A stretch of DNA of 64,000 bases, from assembly GCA_010672925.1 (NCBI GenBank), contig JAAHFP010000006.1:1-64000 (forward strand), given 5' to 3'. The stretch comes from Symploca sp. SIO1C2 (GTDB lineage Bacteria; Cyanobacteriota; Cyanobacteriia; Cyanobacteriales; Coleofasciculaceae). Position numbers and translations under genes: made by a program. Below, one piece after another: positions 1 to 6,884 of the stretch. Positions within the stretch are counted from its first letter, which is position 1. Each line of letters opens with the position of its first letter. The notes under the pieces are model-generated. The model was not told the origin of the DNA. It ran no database searches and saw nothing but the letters and a program-made list of their open reading frames with translations.

Positions 1-26
1 AGTCCTCTCACATAGGAACAGTAACT

Positions 27-1088
27 GTGACTATTCAACTATCTCAGCCTGATTTTCGACGACTAACCAGCATTATTCAAAAGTTACCAGACTTTGCCAA
101 TGTGCGCGATCGCATACGTTTAGTTGCTGGAGCCTTGGAAGGTGTACCCCAAGTGGATGTGATTCTAGGAGGGTTAGATTTGGATGGTGCTCCCAGGGGG
201 ACATCTGTGGAAGTGGTACGTTTCTTATCAGAATACGGACAGGTAGCTTATGGCAAAGAAGCCTTAAGCGTTTTCCTCAATTACATTCAGCCTTTTACTA
301 GTGATGAAGATTCCGAGTTCATTTTAGAACTATTTCAGAAGTATCCTCTTGATGTACCTGCTAGTCGTAGCCGCTTGATTGACAGATGGCGAGGAACTAC
401 CAGTGTGGCTGATGTACAGGAAAAAATTGTTGGGGAAAATACCTTACGCCACATTTATATTTTGAATTTGGCTCTTGAGGCAGCAAAAGCAGTGGTTCAT
501 CTACAGCTTCCCCAGGGTACAGGTACGGGTTTTATGATTGCACCGGATTTGTTGATGACTAACAATCATGTTATTGCTAATCGGGAGCAAGCTGAACAGA
601 CTGAATATACTTTTAATTACCAGCTAGATATAAACGGTAATGAGTGTAAAATACAGACAGCGCAGGCATTACCGGGTGGTGCATTTTATACGAATGTTGA
701 GTTAGACTATACAGTTGTATGGCTAAAGGATTTACCATCCTTTGGTAACTCCTTAATTCTCCAGGGTAAGCGAATGCGGCGAGATGATCGCGTGGCAATT
801 ATCCAGCATCCCGGTGGACATTTGAAGAAAATTTCCATGCAGAATAACTTTATCGCCTATGCTGATGCCAACCTCGTGCAATATACCACTAGTACTTTAC
901 CTGGTTCTTCCGGTTCACCGGTGTTTGATGATGAATTTAAGGTGATTGCGATTCATCACAGTGGTGGGATGTTGATTGAACCAGGAACACAGCAACGTTA
1001 TTTACGTAATGCAGGTACAAGTATGATTGCTGTGTTGAATGATCTGAAGAGCAATGCACCAGAGATTTACACCCAATTAAAAGGATAG
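27..1088 (+). CDS. EAD-type domain fused to trypsin-like serine protease
   Basis: The protein has 353 residues, with a GTG start preceded by AGGAA eight bases upstream. Residues ~1-110 form a helical N-terminal domain resembling the effector-associated domains (EADs) of bacterial conflict systems. Residues ~140-340 are a chymotrypsin/trypsin-fold protease with a complete catalytic triad: His181 in TNNHV, Asp227 in ELDYTV and Ser295 in LPGSSGSP. No signal peptide is visible, so a cytoplasmic protease is likely. By analogy with EAD systems, I infer that the N-terminal domain recruits the protease to a partner and that proteolysis is the effector activity. It is first of a tight co-directional cluster; the next gene starts 7 bases after its stop. 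The protease call is firm; the EAD assignment rests on remembered family features. Confidence 0.85.
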   Translation: MTIQLSQPDFRRLTSIIQKLPDFANVRDRIRLVAGALEGVPQVDVILGGLDLDGAPRGTSVEVVRFLSEYGQVAYGKEALSVFLNYIQPFTSDEDSEFILELFQKYPLDVPASRSRLIDRWRGTTSVADVQEKIVGENTLRHIYILNLALEAAKAVVHLQLPQGTGTGFMIAPDLLMTNNHVIANREQAEQTEYTFNYQLDINGNECKIQTAQALPGGAFYTNVELDYTVVWLKDLPSFGNSLILQGKRMRRDDRVAIIQHPGGHLKKISMQNNFIAYADANLVQYTTSTLPGSSGSPVFDDEFKVIAIHHSGGMLIEPGTQQRYLRNAGTSMIAVLNDLKSNAPEIYTQLKG

Positions 1089-1095
1089 TTAGGTA

Positions 1096-1998
1096 ATGGC
1101 CATCAGCAACAATAGCATCCAACAATTATTACCTCTACTCAGACCCCATTTGAAGAATGAGAGTGAGCGTCAAGCCTATTTAATATTGGCATTAGGAACC
1201 AATGCAAATGCATTAAACTTGATTTGGAACGAACCTATCAATATTTTCATTCCGAATATGGTGAACACATTGGTAGCGTTTGGTGAACTTACTCCTGGTA
1301 AACCTGCGCTTTGTTGCTTGTTGGAGGTAATTCGTCAGGATGTAGGGGAAGATGTAAAGGTAAAGATCGATAAATTGCTACAACAGATCAGAGAAGAACT
1401 AAATCCCAGAGACAATCAAGTTCCTCAAGGGTATCGGAAAGCTGTAGCTCAATATTTTTATGTCACACTACAACGACTGAAAGAACAAGGATGTTTGAAT
1501 ATCCGCAAAGATGTAGTTAATGCTGACAGGCGACTGAACTATGTTGCTCAAATCACCGATTTTGAGTTACCCTTTGTAGTGATGAATATGCGTGGTGATG
1601 CTTTCTTCATGTTTTCTGAGTTTTCTGCGATCAACATGAAAACTTTACGGCAGTTTTCTGCCCAATGCATGAAGTTGGCAAGGCAGCAAGTTACTCCCTC
1701 TGCGGTTGGTAAAGCCTTATACAATTTTAGAATGCCAACTCACCTTTGTTTTGCAATTGCCCTGGTTGACAGAGTAGAGCAGAAAACTGCGACTGAGTTA
1801 CAGACAACCAATCCCTTAGATCATACAACAGATGTGTTGTGGTATGAAGTACCAATAATTTATGAACTCAGTCAACAGAAGCTCTATTTTTATGACAACC
1901 CATCTAGTTTCTGGGAAAACTTTAAAGGGGAGGTAGCTTGGCGAAATTTACGGGCAGTTATTCAGCAGATATTATCGGGAAAACCGATCAATAGCTAG
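1096..1998 (+). CDS. Shared N-terminal (EAD-like) domain plus unknown C-terminal domain
   Basis: The protein has 300 residues. Residues 1-~100 form a helical domain nearly identical to the N-termini of the genes at 3064 and 5202 and clearly related to that at 3807 (motifs [31 protein letters not shown]). Residues ~115-300 form an unrecognised domain rich in aromatic residues, with no nuclease, protease or TIR motif that I can see. The domain plan, a common adaptor fused to a variable module, suggests this is one effector or adaptor of the cluster. It follows the protease gene after 7 bases, so the two are probably co-transcribed. The function is unknown. Confidence 0.75.
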   Translation: MAISNNSIQQLLPLLRPHLKNESERQAYLILALGTNANALNLIWNEPINIFIPNMVNTLVAFGELTPGKPALCCLLEVIRQDVGEDVKVKIDKLLQQIREELNPRDNQVPQGYRKAVAQYFYVTLQRLKEQGCLNIRKDVVNADRRLNYVAQITDFELPFVVMNMRGDAFFMFSEFSAINMKTLRQFSAQCMKLARQQVTPSAVGKALYNFRMPTHLCFAIALVDRVEQKTATELQTTNPLDHTTDVLWYEVPIIYELSQQKLYFYDNPSSFWENFKGEVAWRNLRAVIQQILSGKPINS

Positions 1999-2037
1999 TT
2001 AACTTAGGGCAACATATTTTAACGACAGGTGTATTAT

Positions 2038-3009
2038 ATGAATAATAAACCAGGTTTAAACGAAGATGAGTTTAAAAAACTAGTAAAAATTCTATCTCAA
2101 AGGAAAGAGGAACGTGAAGGAATCATCACAATTGATACAGTTAGAGATAGTTTAAGAGAACTAGAACTATCAGAATTAATGGTTGAAACTGATATTGAAG
2201 AGGTACGTAAACAAGTGAACAGAGAGTTTAAAAGACGACAAAGGAAAAACTACCTAATTTTTGGTTTGATACTCATAATATTAACTAATCCTTTTGCTGC
2301 TTACGGAGGTTATAAGTTAAAAAAATTTCTTGTCGCTAGATTTCCAGGAAATTTAGCCACTGCTCAAGTCGATAACTCCGCAGAATTAGTTAATCTGGAA
2401 AAGCAAGTTAAAGAACTAGAAACTGATAAAGCAGATCTAGAAGAGCAACTAAAAAATTCTGAAGTTACAAAAGAGCAACTAGAGAAACAGCTAGAAAAGC
2501 TCGAAGATGAAAACAAGGCTGCAAATACAAGTCCACCAACCACAATATCTCCTACAAGCCCTTCCCCTGAGTCCAGTCCTTCTCCTGAGTCGAGCCCAAA
2601 CACAACTAATTCAGTGGAAATTCAGGAGCTTGTTTTTGAACTCCAAGAATGCAAAAAATCTCTGACATCCGCAACCAACCAAAATATTACGTGTTCTGTC
2701 CTCATCACAAGTACAAACGAAAATACCAGGACTTACTTATACTCAGACAACTATAGAGGAAAAAGTAGAATAATTGAAGCTGGCAAAGAAAGCATTGCTA
2801 CAAGAGTCAAACTTGGCAGTAATTCTAGTACTTCTAGCACCAACAATAACCTAATTAAAGACATTCCAATGGAAGGAGTTATTTATTTTGAAAATATACC
2901 ACAAGAAGTAGAGAAAATAGAAATTCTTGAAATTAGTTCGTATCTCGATAGCTCTTATTATGATGGTGCTATCAAAGCAGAATTTCGCGATATTAATTTA
3001 GTTGAATAA
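2038..3009 (+). CDS. Single-pass membrane protein with coiled coil, inside the EAD cluster
   Basis: A GTG at 2029 is in frame, but the ATG at 2038 has an AGG nine bases upstream, so I chose it (323 residues). The layout is: a charged N-terminal region (~1-70), a basic stop-transfer stretch, one hydrophobic segment (~74-92), a Glu/Lys-rich coiled coil (~118-163), a Pro/Ser/Thr linker (~168-190) with PSPESSPSPESS repeats, and a C-terminal domain of unknown fold. It lacks the domain shared by its neighbours and is AT-richer than they are. It may anchor or sense for the cluster, but this is inferred from position only. Confidence 0.7.
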   Translation: MNNKPGLNEDEFKKLVKILSQRKEEREGIITIDTVRDSLRELELSELMVETDIEEVRKQVNREFKRRQRKNYLIFGLILIILTNPFAAYGGYKLKKFLVARFPGNLATAQVDNSAELVNLEKQVKELETDKADLEEQLKNSEVTKEQLEKQLEKLEDENKAANTSPPTTISPTSPSPESSPSPESSPNTTNSVEIQELVFELQECKKSLTSATNQNITCSVLITSTNENTRTYLYSDNYRGKSRIIEAGKESIATRVKLGSNSSTSSTNNNLIKDIPMEGVIYFENIPQEVEKIEILEISSYLDSSYYDGAIKAEFRDINLVE

Positions 3010-3020
3010 CTATAAGGAAT

Positions 3021-3056
3021 AACGCACCGGAGATTTATACTCATTTACAGGGATAG
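3021..3056 (+). pseudogene. Fossil 3' end of a duplicated EAD-protease gene
   Basis: These 36 bases translate as NAPEIYTHLQG-stop. The intact protease gene at 27-1088 ends NAPEIYTQLKG-stop, and in both places a shared-domain gene starts 7 bases after the stop. The spacer therefore keeps the tail of a protease copy whose body was lost. The unit that duplicated probably spanned the protease 3' end and the following gene. Confidence 0.7.
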
Positions 3057-3063
3057 TTGAGTA

Positions 3064-3807
3064 ATGGCAATCAGCAACAATAGTATCCAACAATTATTGC
3101 CTATACTCAGACCGTACTTGCGAAATGAGAGTGAGCGTCGAGCCTATTTGATAAGGGCATTAGGAACCAATGCAGATGTATTGAACTTGATTTGGAACGA
3201 ACCCGTAAATACTTTCATTCCGAATATGGTACAAGCATTGGTAGCTTTCGGTGAACTTACTCCTGGTAAACCTGCGCTTTGTGCCTTATTGGAAGTAATT
3301 CGTGAAGATGTAGGTGTAGATATCCAGGTACGCCTAGATGAGTTACTTCAAGCGATTAAAAAGGAATTGCCAAGAACAAGCAATAATCAAGGAAACTGGA
3401 GTCATACTTCTGTCAATGATTCCAATAAAACTCTCAAGCCAATAGACTTAGTAAGTCCACGTCAATTTACAACAGCTTCAGGATTTTTAGGGGATGACTG
3501 GGACAAGCTTGAAAAAGAACTAAACGATTGGCTGTTTCGTGTTTCAACTTCAATCGAGATTAAAAATATCGTAACTGACTATTCTCTATCAGGAGCAAAA
3601 GTTTTAGTTTATTTTGAAAAAAAGATGGTTGATCATACTAAACCATATCTGAAAGCTTGCATTTATCACGGTCTAACTGAGTTGTCTGTTGATGCGGATA
3701 TTTATAAACATTCAAAGATACAACCTGAAAGTTTAACTTCAAACACGGCATCTCTTACTTTAGGACTTGGGGCTTTTGCTGTAGTTCTTTTTCGTTCTAG
3801 TAACTAA
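3064..3807 (+). CDS. Shared N-terminal (EAD-like) domain plus unknown C-terminal domain
   Basis: The protein has 247 residues. Residues 1-~100 nearly duplicate the N-terminus encoded at 1096 ([29 protein letters not shown]). After a short Ser/Asn-rich linker, residues ~125-247 form a different domain (SPRQFTTASGFLGDDWDKLE onward) ending in a hydrophobic stretch (~228-243) that could be a membrane or pore segment. I do not recognise the C-terminal domain. Its stop overlaps the start of the next gene in a TAATG arrangement, which implies translational coupling. Confidence 0.72.
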   Translation: MAISNNSIQQLLPILRPYLRNESERRAYLIRALGTNADVLNLIWNEPVNTFIPNMVQALVAFGELTPGKPALCALLEVIREDVGVDIQVRLDELLQAIKKELPRTSNNQGNWSHTSVNDSNKTLKPIDLVSPRQFTTASGFLGDDWDKLEKELNDWLFRVSTSIEIKNIVTDYSLSGAKVLVYFEKKMVDHTKPYLKACIYHGLTELSVDADIYKHSKIQPESLTSNTASLTLGLGAFAVVLFRSSN

Positions 3808-5102
3808 TGTTTACAACACCTTCGATAAGCGGCGAAACTATTCAAAAATTACTCTATTTACTTAGACCTTATTTGCAAGATGAAGGAGAACGTAAAGCTT
3901 ATTTATTCCGAGCATTAGGATTTGAGACAGTTGACCGGTTGAACCTAGTTTGGAAGCAACCTACCAACACTTTTATCCCTGAACTGCTCAAAGAACTGGT
4001 AAACTTTGGTGAAATAGTCCCTGGTCAACCCGCGCTTTGTACTTTGTTAGAAGTGATTCGTAAAGAAGTGGGTGTAGATGTACAGTCAGAAATAGACAAA
4101 CTGATATTTCAGATTAAGCAAGAGCTCAACACATTAGAACCGAATCATTTGTGGCAGGATGTGCAAACTTTCAAGGGACATTCAGAATTAATTCGCTCTG
4201 TGGCCATTAGTCCTGATGGTCAGATACTGGTTAGTGGTAGTATTGATCAGACCATCAAGCTTTGGAATTTGGCGACTGGTAAATTACTTTACACCCTTGA
4301 GGGACACTCCAGTGCAGTTCTATCCGTTGCCTTCCATCCGGATGGGAAAACCCTTGCTGGTGGCAGTAACCTTGCGGTTGGAGATGGCAACCTCAAATTG
4401 TGGGATGTCAAGACGGGAACACTACAGCGAGTGCTTGACCAAGGATTGATCAATTTTCGTGTTTCCTGTGTTACCTTTAGCCCAGATGGACAGACCCTTG
4501 CCACGGGGAATATTGATGCCACAATTAAGCTATGGAAATTAAGCAGTGGCAAACTATATCGCACTCTCAAAGGGCATGGGTGGGATGTAGCTTCAGTTGC
4601 CTTTAGCCGTGATGGGAGGCTTCTCGTGAGTGGAGGATTTGATGGTGCGATCAAGATATGGAATTGGCGTACAGGGGAATTACTACATACCTTGAATCGA
4701 CCTTCACCTTCAAATATTATCGGTTCCTTAGTATCCTGGTTTGATTCCTCAGTTGGGGCAATTTACTCTGTGGCTATCAGTCCTGATGGACAGATGATTG
4801 CTAGTGCTGGTAGTGACCAGCTAATCATATTATGGAATTCTGGAACAGGAAAATTGGTACGTACTCTTACGGAACACTCAGGTTCAGTTTTTGCTGTCGC
4901 GTTTAGTCCTAAGGGAAAATTTCTTGCTAGTGGTGGTAAAGATAATACTGTGAGAATTTGGAATTATCAGACGGGAGAACTACTTCAAACGCTGGAGCAT
5001 TTCGGTCTAGTTCATTGTCTTGCTTTCAGCCCTGATGGAGAAACTTTAGCCAGTGGCAGTGAAGATACGACTATCAAGGTTTGGCGCATAAATAATAGTT
5101 AA
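3807..5102 (+). CDS. Shared N-terminal domain plus seven-repeat WD40 propeller
   Basis: The protein has 431 residues. Residues 1-~110 are a more divergent copy of the cluster's common N-terminal domain (ETIQKLLYLLRPYLQDEGER). From ~115 to the end are seven WD40 repeats (typical units: GHSELIRSVAISPDGQ, TIKLWNLATGK), enough for one closed seven-bladed propeller. There is no enzymatic domain, so the protein is best read as an adaptor or sensor that docks through its N-terminal domain. Its start overlaps the stop of the previous gene by one base. Blade 4 carries a ~20-residue loop insertion. Confidence 0.85.
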   Translation: MFTTPSISGETIQKLLYLLRPYLQDEGERKAYLFRALGFETVDRLNLVWKQPTNTFIPELLKELVNFGEIVPGQPALCTLLEVIRKEVGVDVQSEIDKLIFQIKQELNTLEPNHLWQDVQTFKGHSELIRSVAISPDGQILVSGSIDQTIKLWNLATGKLLYTLEGHSSAVLSVAFHPDGKTLAGGSNLAVGDGNLKLWDVKTGTLQRVLDQGLINFRVSCVTFSPDGQTLATGNIDATIKLWKLSSGKLYRTLKGHGWDVASVAFSRDGRLLVSGGFDGAIKIWNWRTGELLHTLNRPSPSNIIGSLVSWFDSSVGAIYSVAISPDGQMIASAGSDQLIILWNSGTGKLVRTLTEHSGSVFAVAFSPKGKFLASGGKDNTVRIWNYQTGELLQTLEHFGLVHCLAFSPDGETLASGSEDTTIKVWRINNS

Positions 5103-5152
5103 GCGATAGTAATAAGTAGTGAGGGGAGTAGCACAGTAGTCTTAAATATAGC

Positions 5153-5185
5153 AATGCATCCAAGATTTATGATCGTGATTCATAA
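5153..5185 (+). pseudogene. Possible second decayed copy of the protease 3' end
   Basis: This stretch reads NASKIYDRDS-stop, which can be aligned to NAPEIYTQLKG-stop of the intact protease, again just upstream of a gene beginning [17 protein letters not shown]. It is more diverged than the remnant at 3021, so homology is likely but not certain. Confidence 0.4.
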
Positions 5186-5201
5186 TTCAGATAATTAGAT
5201 A

Positions 5202-6041
5202 ATGGCAATCAGCAGCAATAGTATCAAACAATTATTACCTCTACTCAGACCCTATTTGCGGAATGAGAATGAGCGTCGAGCCTATTTGATTAGGGCGTTA
5301 GGCATGGATACACCTGTGTTGAACCGCTTGGCAATGAATACACCTGTAGATACTTTCATTACCAACATGATAGAGGAACTGGTGGTCTTGGGCAGCATCG
5401 CTCCTGAGCAACCTGCAATCTGTGCTCTGTTGGAAGTAATTCGAGAAGATGTAGGTTTAGATCGCCAGCTCAGTATCAATCAGTTGATTCTACAGATTAA
5501 AATAGAGATAGGGATAACTGAGGCACTAGTTGAAGGTGAGCCGGTTAAATCAGGAAACAAGGCAATGCCAAATATGCCTTCTATTGAGCGTGACCAGGTT
5601 TTTATTAGCTATAGTCATAAGGATAAAGACTGGCTGGAAAAACTCCAGACTATGCTTAAGCCTTTGATACGGAATAACCTCAATGTCTGGGATGATACCA
5701 AAATCAAACCAGGAGCCAAATGGAGAGAGGAAATTACCAAGGCTCTAGCAGCAGCGAAGGTAGCGGTATTAATGGTAAGCCCCAATTTCCTAGCATCTGA
5801 GTTTATTGATAAGCAAGAATTACCACCTCTACTAACGGCAGCAGAAGAAGAAGGGTTGACAATTATTTGGGTCTATGTGAGTGCTTGCATGTACAAAGAA
5901 TCAAAGATTAAAGATTATCAGGCAGCTCATGATACTTCTAAGCCCCTTGATACTTTGTCAAGTGGAAAGCGAAATCAGGTATTGCTGAAAATTGCACAAA
6001 ACATCAAGGCAGCTGCAACTGAAACATCTACAGACCCTTAG
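5202..6041 (+). CDS. Shared N-terminal domain plus TIR domain effector
   Basis: The protein has 279 residues. Residues 1-~100 are the common N-terminal domain ([20 protein letters not shown]). Residues ~127-270 form a TIR domain: [14 protein letters not shown] at the first strand, then [15 protein letters not shown], followed by Glu206 in KQELPP at the position of the NADase glutamate. TIR domains of this bacterial class often cleave NAD+ when oligomerised, so an NAD-depleting toxic effector recruited by the N-terminal domain is a reasonable inference. It is the last gene of the cluster. Confidence 0.87.
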   Translation: MAISSNSIKQLLPLLRPYLRNENERRAYLIRALGMDTPVLNRLAMNTPVDTFITNMIEELVVLGSIAPEQPAICALLEVIREDVGLDRQLSINQLILQIKIEIGITEALVEGEPVKSGNKAMPNMPSIERDQVFISYSHKDKDWLEKLQTMLKPLIRNNLNVWDDTKIKPGAKWREEITKALAAAKVAVLMVSPNFLASEFIDKQELPPLLTAAEEEGLTIIWVYVSACMYKESKIKDYQAAHDTSKPLDTLSSGKRNQVLLKIAQNIKAAATETSTDP

Positions 6042-6044
6042 ATT

Positions 6045-6079
6045 GCCCACTGTTGTATTCTGACACTATGTCAGTGGGC
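6045..6079 (+). terminator. Inverted repeat after the TIR gene
   Basis: GCCCACTG (6045-6052) pairs with CAGTGGGC (6072-6079), and an alternative tight hairpin CTGACA-CTA-TGTCAG lies inside. It sits 4 bases after the TIR gene stop. There is no clear T-tract, so a termination role is only suggested. Confidence 0.4.
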
Positions 6080-6300
6080 TCTAATTACGCTACTGCTGTA
6101 GGCAATCGCTGATTCCCTATTAACCCATTCTACATTTACCAGATTATTCTTAACTGGCAAGATGCCAGTTCCACAATGTTTTTTTAAAGTCAGTAATAGG
6201 AATTTATACCTTACAGGAGCACAACTATCCCATTGTCAATAGAATAGCAAAAAATTACAATAATTACAACTAGTAAAATATTTTAATGAGAAAGCGATCG

Positions 6301-6552
6301 CTACTTGAAATTATGAGCCTTAACAGCTAAAGATTCCAATGCCTTAATCGCTTCACCAAGCATTGATTCTGGCAACTTCTCAACTAGCTTAATTGCCTGA
6401 TGGCGAACTTCGCTTCTCACTTCCTCTACTGGCTGCTGGTTAATCATGTCATCCCTTAGACGGAAATGCTGTTGCCTTTCCATCGCTGCTTCTGGAGTAT
6501 AAAAATCACCCACATCTAAGTAATTTTCCAGATTGCTCAAAACCATCAACAA
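6301..6552 (-). CDS. Small hypothetical protein, possibly truncated
   Basis: The open frame encodes 83 residues; a TTG at 6552 or the ATG at 6546 could start it. The C-terminal part (HQAIKLVEKLPESMLGEAIK) is a helical pattern like that of small cyanobacterial antitoxin-like proteins. Upstream, a different minus-strand frame (to ~6640) looks protein-like as well, so the N-terminus may have been lost by a frameshift. It stands alone, opposite to its neighbours. Confidence 0.35.
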   Translation of the reverse strand: MLMVLSNLENYLDVGDFYTPEAAMERQQHFRLRDDMINQQPVEEVRSEVRHQAIKLVEKLPESMLGEAIKALESLAVKAHNFK

Positions 6553-6884
6553 CCACTAAATGAGCAAGAGGATTGCCAAATTCTTTCATTTCTGCTGCCC
6601 ACGAACCCTTTGCGACGCAGTACCCATATGTTGATTTTTTACGAAAAACTGGGCTTTTGCTGCATCTGGGATTTTTGACAACCGAACAAAAATTTGTACT
6701 GTTTTCCTCCCTTGTCTCCTTGTCCTCCTTGTCCTTCTTGTCTTGTCCCAACCCGAAAGTAAAAAACCTCCCTTGTCAGCTGCCTCCTGCCTTCAAAGCC
6801 CTAGATAGACGTCCGGATAGAAGTATCCTTAAGAGGAAAAGTTAGATTAAGAAAAATATTGTTGATGCCCTCAGCAAAGCTACT
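6553..6884. other. Intergenic, repeat-bearing
   Basis: No convincing gene. It holds a short tandem array of CTCCTTGTC-type units (~6708-6750), a repeat type seen again at 25.0 kb, and the leader of the FHA-ABC transporter gene. Confidence 0.5.
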
